Below, piece by piece: positions 17,749 through 26,292 of a DNA stretch of 57,558 bases. This stretch comes from Methylophaga sp. GTDB lineage: Bacteria; Pseudomonadota; Gammaproteobacteria; Nitrosococcales; Methylophagaceae. Position numbers and translations under genes: made by a program. The first letter of the stretch is position 1. Every line of letters begins with the position of its first letter. The notes below the pieces were generated by a model. That model ran no database searches, had not been told where the DNA came from, and was given only the letters and a program-made list of their open reading frames with translations. The stretch lies in NCBI RefSeq assembly GCF_009711715.1, contig NZ_VENF01000018.1:1-57558 (forward strand), in the 5' to 3' direction.

Positions 17749-18407
17749 AAAAACTCATTATTTTTGGTGCTGATACACTCGCCAGCTTGCTTGCTTTTCA
17801 GGTGAAACATCAAGCAGGCTGGGAATTGGCTGGTTTTACTGTTGATGACAATTACTTGCTTGAATCATCGTTTGAAGGATTCCCAGTGATTGGATTTAAC
17901 GGACTGGAAAAAAAATTCCATCCAGATCATTTTGAACTAATCTTTCCGCTCGGATTTCGGTGGATGAATGATTTACGCGCTAAGCGTATAGAGCAGGCTA
18001 AGGAAAAAGGTTTTAAGGTCGGTAATTTTGTATCGAGCTATGCCTGTGTGTTGTCCGATACTGAAGTTAAAGAAAATGTACTAATTTTTGAGCAGGCAAT
18101 TGTACAGCCCCACGTGAAACTTGGCTGTAACATTATCATTCGCTCAGGAGCCAACATCGGGCATCACTCAGTAATAGGTAATCACAGTTTTATCGCATCG
18201 GGAGTTGTGACTGGGGGCAATGTGACGATTGGTGAGCGTTGTTTTATTGGCCTTGGGGCGGTGATCAGAGACAACATTAAGATTGCGGACCGAACTTTCA
18301 TAGGAGCCGGTGCTGTAGTAGTTAAAGACACAGAGATCGACGGTGTATACATAGGTAATCCGGCTAGGAAAATAAAAAAAACAGCTATGGAAGCCACGGA
18401 TGGTTAG
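17745..18407 (+). CDS. PglD/NeuD-like sugar O/N-acyltransferase (left-handed beta-helix)
   Basis: The 220-residue product has an N-terminal Rossmann-like domain (MKKLIIFGADTLASLLAFQV). From about residue 100 a left-handed beta-helix made of hexapeptide repeats follows, visible in NIIIRSGANIGHHSVIGNHS and NVTIGERCFIGLGAVIRDNI. This is the architecture of PglD and NeuD, which put an acyl group from acyl-CoA on an amino sugar. H-H in NIGHHSVIG is the likely catalytic histidine site. It starts inside the sulfotransferase stop (ATGA) and ends overlapping the BKACE gene, so its acyl-CoA donor may be provided by that neighbour. Acetyl-CoA is the default donor in the family. Confidence 0.83.
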   Translation: MKKLIIFGADTLASLLAFQVKHQAGWELAGFTVDDNYLLESSFEGFPVIGFNGLEKKFHPDHFELIFPLGFRWMNDLRAKRIEQAKEKGFKVGNFVSSYACVLSDTEVKENVLIFEQAIVQPHVKLGCNIIIRSGANIGHHSVIGNHSFIASGVVTGGNVTIGERCFIGLGAVIRDNIKIADRTFIGAGAVVVKDTEIDGVYIGNPARKIKKTAMEATDG

Positions 18408-19278
18408 CTCAAGACTGACCTCAAAACAGAATGACAATGGATTGATCATCAACCTGGCACCAACTGGTGGCGTGGCAGGTAAAGCTCAGACGCCATATAT
18501 ACCGATCACTCACAACGAAATAGTCGAAGATGTCGCTGAGTGTCTGGAATTAGGCATTCATATGGTTCATTTACATGTTCGGGATGAAGAGGGCAGACAT
18601 AGCGCTGATCCGGAGCGGTATGGTCGACTTATTGAGTCTGTCAGAAAATTACCCGGTGGCCGTGACCTGATAATTTGTGTATCAACCTCCGGACGTTATG
18701 ATCCCAGCTATCAAAGCCGGTCACGGGTATTGGATTTAGATGGTGATATGAAGCCGGACATGGCAAGTCTGACTTTGTCATCACTTAACTTTATGAGTTC
18801 TGCCAGTATCAATGAGCCTGAAACAATAAAGTCACTTGCCGCGAAGATGCTGGAAAAAGGCATTAAGCCGGAACTGGAAATCTTTGATCTCGGTATGCTC
18901 AATATCGCTCATGTTCTGCTTGAAGAAGGTCTCATTGTTTCGCCCATCTACACAAATATTTTGCTCGGGAATATTGCAGGATCGCAAGCCTCACTTAGTG
19001 GCATCTCTGCTATGTTGTTATCGATCCCGGATGACTGGGTAGTTTCTTTGGCAGGACTGGGCCGTTCTCAACTGACTGCAAATATAATGGGAATTACCTA
19101 TGCAGAGGGCGTCAGAGTGGGCCTGGAAGACAACTTATGGCTCGATAAAGATAATCATGTACTTGCTAAAAATGCGGACTTGGTCAAGCGGGTACAGAGA
19201 ATCGCTCTTGAGTGTCAACGATCCATAGAAACCAAGACACTGGTGAGGAAACGCTTGCTTGATGCTGAGATAGGTTAA
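18400..19278 (+). CDS. BKACE-family (3-keto-5-aminohexanoate cleavage-like) enzyme
   Basis: BKACE enzymes condense a beta-keto acid with acetyl-CoA and release acetoacetate and a new acyl-CoA; the founding member works in lysine fermentation. The 292-residue product begins its core with LIINLAPTGGVAGKAQTPYI and has the zinc site H57-x-H59 in MVHLHVRDEEGRHSADPERY. It also has LEIFDLGMLNIAH and the C-terminal LGRSQLTANIMGITYAEGVRVGLEDNLW stretch. It lies between an acyltransferase gene and a flippase gene and overlaps the former, so an amino-acid degradation role is unlikely here. Production of an unusual acyl-CoA, or a related C-C bond reaction on a precursor, for decorating an amino sugar is the best inference. 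The substrate is unknown. Confidence 0.82.
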   Translation: MVSSRLTSKQNDNGLIINLAPTGGVAGKAQTPYIPITHNEIVEDVAECLELGIHMVHLHVRDEEGRHSADPERYGRLIESVRKLPGGRDLIICVSTSGRYDPSYQSRSRVLDLDGDMKPDMASLTLSSLNFMSSASINEPETIKSLAAKMLEKGIKPELEIFDLGMLNIAHVLLEEGLIVSPIYTNILLGNIAGSQASLSGISAMLLSIPDDWVVSLAGLGRSQLTANIMGITYAEGVRVGLEDNLWLDKDNHVLAKNADLVKRVQRIALECQRSIETKTLVRKRLLDAEIG

Positions 19279-20747
19279 TGGCATCTCTCAGAGAAAAAAC
19301 AGTGACAGGAGTTATTTGGAATCTCGCCGAACAGATCACTGTTAGAGGCATTTCCATCTTTGTTACCTTGCTTCTGGCGTATTTTCTAAGCCCTGAAGAT
19401 TTCGGTTTGGTGGCAATGATTACCGTGTTTATCAATATTGCTACTGCATTAATGGACTCAGGTTTCAAACAGGCTTTGATTAAGTTGCCTGATGCAGAAC
19501 AAGTAGATTTTAATACAGCCTTTTACGCCAATATTATTTTAGGGTTTGTTGCTTATTTACTATTATTTTTCACAGCGCCGATTATTTCTGATTTTTATGC
19601 TGAAGAGCGTCTGACGGCACTGATTCGTGTAGCTGGGCTAGTTGTCATTATCAATGTCTTCCAAGTGGTTCAGTATGCTTGTTTAAGTCGGGCGTTAAAT
19701 TTCAGAGTTCAGTTTCGAGCCGCACTTCCAGCCTCGATTATTTCAGCACTCGTTGCTATAGCAATGGCATATTCTGGGTTTGGAGTTTGGGCTTTGATTG
19801 CCCAAATGTTGGTATCTGCGGCAATGGTTATTATCTTTCTGTGGTGGCAATATCTGTGGCGTCCGACCTTGAGTTGGTCATTGACATCACTTAAATCAAT
19901 GTATCAGTTCGGATACAAACTTTTCTTGGCAGATTTGTTGGATGTTGTATTTAGAAACTTGTATGTCGTTGTTATAGCTAAGACTTTTTCTGTTTCTATA
20001 GCCGGATTGTATTTTTTTGCTGACAAAATTAAAGAATTGCTGATACTGAGAGTTGTTACATCTATTCAAAATGTTACCTACCCAGCTCTAGTCAAAGTTG
20101 GTAGTAGTGATGGAAAATTGAAATCAGGTTATAAGAAACTAATAATATTTACCTCATTCGCGTTAAGTCCTTTAGTGCTTTTCCTGGCTGGGTTGGCAGA
20201 ACCGCTCTTCATTCTTCTTCTTGCTGATAAATGGTTACCAGCATCACATTATCTTCAATTAATGTGTATTGCTGGTGTTCTTATACCCATGCATGCACTC
20301 AACTTAAATATACTAAAAGTAAAAGGAAGATCAGACCTCTCGCTTATAATTGAGATAGTCAAAAAGATACTTCTGGTAGCAATTCTTGTTGTAAGTATCA
20401 ACTATGGAGTAACAGGAATTTTGTATGGCCAAATAATAAGTTCTATCCTTGCTTTGGGTTTGAATAGTTATTTTTCTGGAGTGCTGATAAGTTATAGGTT
20501 AGAAGAGCAGTTGGTTGATTTTATTCCTAATATCATGCTTTCTGGTTTGATTGCCTATATGCTTTACGAAGTTTATAAGCTTCAAATCTTTAATGAACTC
20601 GTAATCGTCTTCCTGTTCGGTCCACTCGCAATATTAGTATATCTGGTGTCATCCTTCGTTCTTAAACTAGAAGGATTGAGGATATGTTCAGATATTTTGA
20701 GCAACAATCTGAATAAAAAATTTCGAGGCTCGAAAAATAATGGCTAA
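19278..20747 (+). CDS. Wzx-like polysaccharide flippase (MOP superfamily)
   Basis: The 489-residue product is almost entirely hydrophobic, with about 12-14 predicted membrane helices and few charged loops. The N-terminus GVIWNLAEQITVRGISIFVT and the block FGLVAMITVFINIATALMDS resemble the lipopolysaccharide biosynthesis/PST flippases. Such proteins move undecaprenyl-linked repeat units across the inner membrane. The start ATG shares its first base with the TAA stop of the BKACE gene. From here to about 25470 the DNA becomes noticeably AT-rich and codon use shifts toward A/T endings, suggesting separate acquisition. Confidence 0.85.
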   Translation: MASLREKTVTGVIWNLAEQITVRGISIFVTLLLAYFLSPEDFGLVAMITVFINIATALMDSGFKQALIKLPDAEQVDFNTAFYANIILGFVAYLLLFFTAPIISDFYAEERLTALIRVAGLVVIINVFQVVQYACLSRALNFRVQFRAALPASIISALVAIAMAYSGFGVWALIAQMLVSAAMVIIFLWWQYLWRPTLSWSLTSLKSMYQFGYKLFLADLLDVVFRNLYVVVIAKTFSVSIAGLYFFADKIKELLILRVVTSIQNVTYPALVKVGSSDGKLKSGYKKLIIFTSFALSPLVLFLAGLAEPLFILLLADKWLPASHYLQLMCIAGVLIPMHALNLNILKVKGRSDLSLIIEIVKKILLVAILVVSINYGVTGILYGQIISSILALGLNSYFSGVLISYRLEEQLVDFIPNIMLSGLIAYMLYEVYKLQIFNELVIVFLFGPLAILVYLVSSFVLKLEGLRICSDILSNNLNKKFRGSKNNG

Positions 20748-20783
20748 TGTTTCTTATATTCAATAAAGTTCTGATAAAAAGAT

Positions 20784-21563
20784 ATGAAAATACTCAAAAA
20801 AATAAAAAATAAATTAGCAAGGCAATTCGCTAGGTTCTTTCCCAAAAGAAATCGATATTGTGTTTTATGTGATAAGCATCTCGCAAAATTTTTACCATAT
20901 AGATCGGGCAAAACGTGCATTACCCTCCCTCGTGTTCTTCATGTAATTGGCAGTGATATAGCTAATTTTAGCTGTCCTTGGTGTGGTTCTCATGATCGAG
21001 AACGCCATCTATATCTTTACTTAAAGGAAATGGGTCTACTAGAACACTTGAAAAGTGCGGATGTACTTCATTTTGCGCCCGAAAATAAATTATCGACGTT
21101 GTTCCAAACACACACTTCTGGCAGATACGTGAAAGCCGATCTTTTCCCAACAGCAGAGGATATTGAGAAAGTTGACATGACATGTATGCCATTCAAGGAT
21201 GAAAGCTTCGATTTTCTTATTGCTAATCACGTCCTAGAACATGTTGATGAACATATAAAGGCCTTAAGTGAGATAAAGCGTGTTTTAAAAAAAGGGGGCT
21301 ATTGTGTTCTGCAAACTCCATATAGCGAAAAGCTCAATACGACTTTTTCAGATCCAGGAATTGATGATGAAAACGGCCGCCTCTTTGCATATGGACAAGA
21401 GGACCATGTAAGACTGTTTGGTAGGGATGTTTTTGATGTAATTTCATCTGTCGGTTTAGTGCCTTTAGTAAAACAACATGTTGAAGTTTTAAGTGATTAC
21501 GAACCAAACCGTTATGGTGTCAATAGTGAAGAGCCTTTGTTTTTGTTTTGTCGTCCTGTATAG
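20784..21563 (+). CDS. Class I SAM-dependent methyltransferase with zinc-ribbon-like Cys pairs
   Basis: The 259-residue product carries two CxxC pairs near the N-terminus (YCVLCDKH and SCPWCGSHDRER), which could hold a metal. A SAM-binding domain follows: ADVLHFAPENKLSTLF, then DMTCMPFKDESFDFLIANHV and LEHVDEHIKALSEIKRVLKKGGYCVLQTP, the typical Methyltransf_11 pattern. It may methylate a sugar or cap a glycan in this locus; the acceptor is not known. It stands between the flippase and a row of glycosyltransferases. Confidence 0.8.
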   Translation: MKILKKIKNKLARQFARFFPKRNRYCVLCDKHLAKFLPYRSGKTCITLPRVLHVIGSDIANFSCPWCGSHDRERHLYLYLKEMGLLEHLKSADVLHFAPENKLSTLFQTHTSGRYVKADLFPTAEDIEKVDMTCMPFKDESFDFLIANHVLEHVDEHIKALSEIKRVLKKGGYCVLQTPYSEKLNTTFSDPGIDDENGRLFAYGQEDHVRLFGRDVFDVISSVGLVPLVKQHVEVLSDYEPNRYGVNSEEPLFLFCRPV

Positions 21564-21593
21564 GCTCTACGAGAGCAGTTTAAAGGTAGATTT

Positions 21594-22508
21594 GTGAAGC
21601 ATTTAAGATCCGAAGATGAAATTATAAAGACATGGGACACAGCTGGTACTCAGCCAGTTGTTAGCATCTGTTGTATAACTTATAACCATGAAGACTACAT
21701 TGAAGATGCTTTAAATGGTTTCCTTATTCAGGAAACAGATTTCCCAATTGAGATCCTGATTCATGATGATGCTTCTACTGATAGAACTTCAGACATTATT
21801 CGGAATTATCAAGCTAATTATCCAAAAATAGTAAAACCCATTTACCAAACTGAAAATCAATTTTCTCATGGTAAACGTATGAATGCAGATTTCAATTTCA
21901 CAAGGGCTAAGGGTGATTATCTAGCAATATGTGAGGGCGATGATTATTGGGTCGATACAAGTAAATTACAAAAACAAGTAAATTATCTTATCGCAAACCC
22001 ATCTTACGTTCTAACCTTCACTGATGCCCTAACGTTTAATAGCGAAGGAATAATAGAGTCTAATTTAGGAGGAGCTACAAGAGATCTTTCTGCTGAGGAA
22101 TTGATTGTCGGAACGCCAATTAAAACCTTAACGGCTTGTTTCAAGAATGTGTTCAAAGAAAAAGCATGGCCTGCAGAGCTGAGAAATGCATATTATGGAG
22201 ATTTAACTATGTGGTCGTTATTGGGTGATCATGGAGCAGGTAAGTATCTATCTGATATTTCCCCATCAATGTATCGGGTACATAATGAAAGTATTCATTC
22301 TTCTATTCCTCAGAAAACACGATATAGAAATTACTTACAAACTTTATTTTGTCTTTATCTCTATCGTGTTACGCAAGCGGATCAAAGGGCCGCAAAACTG
22401 ATCGCAGCAAAAATCATAAGACACTTAGTAAAAGAGTTGAGTTTGATAGATGTTGTGAAAATTTTTACTGGGCATTGCATAACAACGTTGAAAGCTTTTT
22501 TGAAGTGA
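21594..22508 (+). CDS. GT2-family glycosyltransferase
   Basis: The 304-residue GT-A protein starts at a GTG preceded by AAAGGT. The nucleotide-binding strand is PVVSICCITYNHEDYIEDAL (21-40), followed by the DDAS motif at 58-61. The metal-binding acidic cluster is EGDDYW at 114-119. SHGKRMNADFNFTRAKGDYL is typical of family members annotated as glycosyltransferase involved in cell wall biosynthesis. It is cytoplasmic and transfers a sugar from a nucleotide donor to the lipid-linked acceptor. Neither donor nor linkage can be predicted. It is the first of five GT2 genes in a row. Confidence 0.85.
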   Translation: MKHLRSEDEIIKTWDTAGTQPVVSICCITYNHEDYIEDALNGFLIQETDFPIEILIHDDASTDRTSDIIRNYQANYPKIVKPIYQTENQFSHGKRMNADFNFTRAKGDYLAICEGDDYWVDTSKLQKQVNYLIANPSYVLTFTDALTFNSEGIIESNLGGATRDLSAEELIVGTPIKTLTACFKNVFKEKAWPAELRNAYYGDLTMWSLLGDHGAGKYLSDISPSMYRVHNESIHSSIPQKTRYRNYLQTLFCLYLYRVTQADQRAAKLIAAKIIRHLVKELSLIDVVKIFTGHCITTLKAFLK

Positions 22509-22519
22509 CCCTTTCTTTA

Positions 22520-23560
22520 ATGAACTCTTTTACTCGAGATAATCAATCCACTTTTGTCAGTGTGATATTAGCTTCTTTTAATGGGCAGAGTTTTATAGAG
22601 AAACAATTAGATTCCATCCTCAATCAAACGCATCCACATCTGGAGTTACTTGTAGTTGATGATGGTTCAAATGATCAAACTCTTGAAATCGTTATAGAGT
22701 ATTCAAAACATGATGAGAGAGTTCGTATATTTCCAACACATATAAATCAGGGATTAGTTAAAAACTTTGAACGTGGGCTTAAGCTAACCAAAGGCGAATT
22801 CATCGTTCTTGCTGATCAAGATGATATTTTTCACCGAGATAAAATTGAAAAACAATTAGCTTTGCTCTCTAAAAAACCAGATCTGGATATTGTGATTTCT
22901 GATCTAGAGTTAATAGACGAGAGAAACAACTCAATATCGGCTTCTATGTGGAAGTTTCAGGGAATCAACAGTTCACCCAGATTCCCATTCAAAAACCTGG
23001 CGATAGATAATTACGCAACAGGTTGCACCATAATGTTTAGACGACGACTATTGGACTCTGTACTCCCGTTTCCACCTGAACTGAGAATACATGATCAGTG
23101 GCTGGCTATTGTTGCAGCAAGAGAGCATGGAGGCGGTATTGGGGTTATAAATGAAACATTGACAAAATACAGACAACACCATGGAAATGTGATTGGTGCA
23201 AAGCACACAAACAAACGTGGCTTGAATGATATTCGAAAAAAACTCTTTTCATTGAGTGAACTCAAAATGTTACGTCAACAATCATCCCGGTTATTTAATG
23301 AAAAGCGTCTCCGAGTAAGTTCATTTCTTGAAAGAAGAGAGTTGTTTTCTCGAACTGAGATTCGCTATCTTGAATCGCTGGAAAGTCTTTTTTTGATCTT
23401 TTCAGGTGTGTCAAATAAAGGTTTGTGGCATCGTATATTTAGTTTGCCAAAGGCCTTATATTTCAGTTTTTACGCAAGAAGTTTCTTGCAGACGTTCTCC
23501 AGGTTTGTTGTTCTGACGATTCCTCAAAAGTCGAATCAACTCAAAACTCACTTAAAGTAG
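22520..23560 (+). CDS. GT2-family glycosyltransferase (rhamnosyltransferase-like)
   Basis: The ATG at 22520 gives MNSFTRDNQSTFVSVILASF and a 346-residue product. The frame is open much further upstream, but that part overlaps the previous gene and looks non-coding in this frame. Motifs are the GT-A strand FVSVILASFNGQSFIEKQL (12-30), DDGS at 47-50 and ADQDD at 98-102. The DQDD form is common in rhamnosyltransferase-like GT2 proteins, and a dTDP-L-rhamnose pathway is encoded in the window. The C-terminal 120 residues are basic and may lie along the membrane. Donor and acceptor remain guesses. Confidence 0.82.
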   Translation: MNSFTRDNQSTFVSVILASFNGQSFIEKQLDSILNQTHPHLELLVVDDGSNDQTLEIVIEYSKHDERVRIFPTHINQGLVKNFERGLKLTKGEFIVLADQDDIFHRDKIEKQLALLSKKPDLDIVISDLELIDERNNSISASMWKFQGINSSPRFPFKNLAIDNYATGCTIMFRRRLLDSVLPFPPELRIHDQWLAIVAAREHGGGIGVINETLTKYRQHHGNVIGAKHTNKRGLNDIRKKLFSLSELKMLRQQSSRLFNEKRLRVSSFLERRELFSRTEIRYLESLESLFLIFSGVSNKGLWHRIFSLPKALYFSFYARSFLQTFSRFVVLTIPQKSNQLKTHLK

Positions 23561-23578
23561 AAAAGTATTTAAGATTTT

Positions 23579-24571
23579 ATGCAAAACAGAATATCTATTG
23601 CGATGGCTACTTTTAATGGTGAGGCTTTCATCGGAGAACAGCTAGAGAGCTTCTTGGCTCAGACTGCTATGCCAGATGAGCTTGTCATTTCAGATGATGG
23701 TTCCATAGACAGCACTGTCTCGGTTACGAAAACTTGTATGGACGGGAGTTCTGTCGAGTTGCTGCTTAAACAGAATTCACACACTCTTGGATATGCGCAG
23801 AATTTTAACACTGCGCTAAGATTGGCTTCAGGAGATATTATTTTTCTGAGTGATCAGGATGATGTTTGGCTGGAAAACAAAATAAAAATCGTTAAAAAAG
23901 CTTTTGAGGCAAACCCAGAAAAATATCTCATCATTCATGACCTTGAATATTGTGATGAAAACCTTCAACCGATTGGTCAAACTAAACTAGAGCGTTTAAA
24001 TAGTATTGGTGCCACTGAAAGAAGCTTTGTGACTGGAATGGCGACAGCCGTTAGGAAAGAATTCCTCAATGTATGTCTTCCGATACCTAAAAATGCGTTA
24101 ATTACGCATGATTTGTGGTTACACGAATGCGCCCATGTGTTGAATGTAAAAATAGTGCTACCTGAAGTGTTGGCTTTATACAGAAGGCATGATCTAAATG
24201 TAACTGCTGATTCAGTTATAAATAGTGGAAAAAAGACGAATTTTTTTTCATTCATTAAATCGGTGGACGGCAAGGAAACCAAGAACAGTCTTGAAAGAAA
24301 GGGCGCCGTATTAAGAGAGCTTATGCTGTGGTTTCAACGGGCTGACGTTATTAGATTTTGTCAAAAAATCACATCTATGAAGCAATCCTCGTTGAGCAAA
24401 AAACGGCGTACTCTGGAGCATGAGTTAGCTCAGACGGAAAAGCGGTTGAAACTCTATGATAAAAATCGACCGATCAGACTCTTCGCAGCAATTAAGTTGT
24501 ATTTAGAAGGTGGCTATGTTGAGTTTATGGGAGTCAAAAGTTTAATTAAAGATATTCTGGCAAAAGTTTGA
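23579..24571 (+). CDS. GT2-family glycosyltransferase
   Basis: The 330-residue product starts MQNRISIAMATFNGEAFIGE, with SDDGS at residues 38-42 and the SDQDDVW acidic motif at 91-97, a complete GT-A catalytic core. The DQDD motif is shared with the preceding gene, so the two may be related duplicates with different linkage specificity. The C-terminal part (about 220-330) is Lys-rich. A run of eight T residues near 24241 lies inside the gene. The spacing to the neighbours (18 and 51 bases) fits one operon. Confidence 0.84.
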   Translation: MQNRISIAMATFNGEAFIGEQLESFLAQTAMPDELVISDDGSIDSTVSVTKTCMDGSSVELLLKQNSHTLGYAQNFNTALRLASGDIIFLSDQDDVWLENKIKIVKKAFEANPEKYLIIHDLEYCDENLQPIGQTKLERLNSIGATERSFVTGMATAVRKEFLNVCLPIPKNALITHDLWLHECAHVLNVKIVLPEVLALYRRHDLNVTADSVINSGKKTNFFSFIKSVDGKETKNSLERKGAVLRELMLWFQRADVIRFCQKITSMKQSSLSKKRRTLEHELAQTEKRLKLYDKNRPIRLFAAIKLYLEGGYVEFMGVKSLIKDILAKV

Positions 24572-24622
24572 ATATCCAATTTTTCTAGAAGTGGTATCCA
24601 CATAACTTCCCCGAGCCCTAAA

Positions 24623-25471
24623 ATGAAGATCGCCGTTATAGTTCCTGTATATCGCCAATGGGACCTTATACCAAACTTAATTTCAACGTTTAAAAAAATG
24701 ACTGTAAGCGACCGCCGCGTCGAATTTATTTTGGTAGATAATGAACCTGGCACTGATAAAAATGTGCCGGGGATTAACTTGGTTGAATGCCAAAAACCTG
24801 GCTCCTATGCCGCTAGAAATGCCGGTATTAGAAATTCAAGTGCGGATTTATTTTTATTCAGCGATGCTGACTGTATACCCTCAGCTAAGTGGATAGAGAG
24901 TATCCGTCTAGCTTATAAGGAATCAAACAAAAAAACCTTATTAGCCGGGAACGTCATTATCCGCAGTAATAACACACACCCAACTACAGCAGAGCTTTAT
25001 GATATTGCTGCAGGACTACCTCAGGAAAGGTATGTTTCCAGGGGGTATGCTGTCACAGCTAACTTGGCTATTCCGAGAGCAGTATTTGATGAAATTGGTT
25101 TGTTTGATGAAACCCGGTTTTCTGGCGGGGATGCTGACTTTTGTCAACGTGCTTTAAAAGCAGGGTTTAAATTGAAGTTTGTACCCGAGGCGATTGTGTA
25201 TCATCCTGCCCGTACAACTTGGAAGGAGTATGCTACGAAGGTCCGGCGTATGAAAGGCGGGCAGATTAGGGCGGGCAAATGGAGCCGTCGGCTGAAATAC
25301 TTTTTGATTACGCTTGTGCCACCAGTTTGGCGAATCTGGCGAAGTGCTAAAAGTGATAAGCTTAAGCCTTTTGAAAAAGTACGGGTGGGCTGGTTTCAGC
25401 TGCGTCTTTGGTTTGTTGAATTGTTTGAGATGATTGCCTTGCTGCTTGGGAAAACGCCGGAAAGAAGATAA
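24623..25471 (+). CDS. GT2-family glycosyltransferase
   Basis: The 282-residue protein begins MKIAVIVPVYRQWDLIPNLI, with the donor-binding VDNEP at 38-42 and the acidic SDADC at 80-84. The acceptor region FSGGDADFCQRALKAGFKLK has the ED-like (GGDADF) catalytic-base motif of GT2 enzymes that use the SDADC form. Its C-terminus (RRLKYFLITLVPPVWRIWRS) is basic and partly hydrophobic, suggesting membrane association. Donor and linkage are not predictable. Confidence 0.82.
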   Translation: MKIAVIVPVYRQWDLIPNLISTFKKMTVSDRRVEFILVDNEPGTDKNVPGINLVECQKPGSYAARNAGIRNSSADLFLFSDADCIPSAKWIESIRLAYKESNKKTLLAGNVIIRSNNTHPTTAELYDIAAGLPQERYVSRGYAVTANLAIPRAVFDEIGLFDETRFSGGDADFCQRALKAGFKLKFVPEAIVYHPARTTWKEYATKVRRMKGGQIRAGKWSRRLKYFLITLVPPVWRIWRSAKSDKLKPFEKVRVGWFQLRLWFVELFEMIALLLGKTPERR

Positions 25472-25480
25472 AAAAACATC

Positions 25481-26284
25481 ATGAATCAAACTGAGAGCCG
25501 GGTTCCCGTGGTGGTTTCAACCATCATGCCATTACATAACGCTGCGGATTTTGTCGAGCAGGCGATTAAATCTGTGTTGGATCAGACGTTTCAGGACTGG
25601 GAACTGCTGATTATTGATGATAAATCCACCGATGGTTCCGTTGAGATTGTAAAATCCTTCGTTTCCAGTGACAACCGGATCAAGCTCATTCAACTTGAAC
25701 AGAACAGTGGTGCAGCGGTAGCCAGAAATACGGGGTTTGAAGCAGCTAAAGGACGTTATATTGCTTTTCTTGATAGTGATGACATCTGGTTGCCAGAGAA
25801 GCTGGAAAAGCAGATTCATTTTATGCAAAAAACTGCTTGTCCATTCACCTATACAGCCTATGGGAAAATTAACGAGCAAGGTCAATGGCTGGGTAAGGTT
25901 GGTGTGCCTGAAGATGCGACCTATAAGAGCCTTTTAAAGACCTGTTTTATTGGCTGTTTAACGGTGATGATTGATACAGCATACTTTGGCAAAGTGACGA
26001 TGCCACTGCTGAGGAAACGCCAGGATTATGGTTTATGGCTTCAATTGCTGAAGCAGGCAGAGAAAGCCAAAGGTTTGCCAGAGGTTTTGGCCCATTATCG
26101 TGTGCATAAAGCATCCATCTCCGCGAATAAATTGCACACCGCAACTTATACTTGGCGTTTATATCGGGAAGTTGAAAACCTATCTCTGCCCGCAAGTATT
26201 TATTATTTTTCTCATTATGCCGTTAGAGGATTTATGCGGCATCGTTTGCCCAGACTGGCGAGAGCGTTCAGAATTCTGCACTAA
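25481..26284 (+). CDS. GT2-family glycosyltransferase
   Basis: The 267-residue product has the standard layout: VVVSTIMPLHNAADFVEQAI (10-29), IDDKSTDGS at 45-53, and FLDSDDIWLPEKLEKQI near residue 97, where DSDD binds metal and donor. GAAVARNTGFEAAKGRYIAF is the conserved block between them. It is typical of WfgS/WfeV-like cytoplasmic enzymes, but the sugar cannot be assigned. Base composition returns toward that of the housekeeping genes here, in contrast to the AT-rich genes upstream. It lies 8 bases before the epimerase gene. Confidence 0.85.
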   Translation: MNQTESRVPVVVSTIMPLHNAADFVEQAIKSVLDQTFQDWELLIIDDKSTDGSVEIVKSFVSSDNRIKLIQLEQNSGAAVARNTGFEAAKGRYIAFLDSDDIWLPEKLEKQIHFMQKTACPFTYTAYGKINEQGQWLGKVGVPEDATYKSLLKTCFIGCLTVMIDTAYFGKVTMPLLRKRQDYGLWLQLLKQAEKAKGLPEVLAHYRVHKASISANKLHTATYTWRLYREVENLSLPASIYYFSHYAVRGFMRHRLPRLARAFRILH

Positions 26285-26292
26285 GTGTTGAT

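Noticed and set aside
22349..22519. Upstream extension of the GT2 gene at 22520
   Set aside because: The extension overlaps the end of the previous glycosyltransferase in another frame and its translation (SLSLSCYASGSKGRK) has no glycosyltransferase character. The fold begins after the ATG at 22520.
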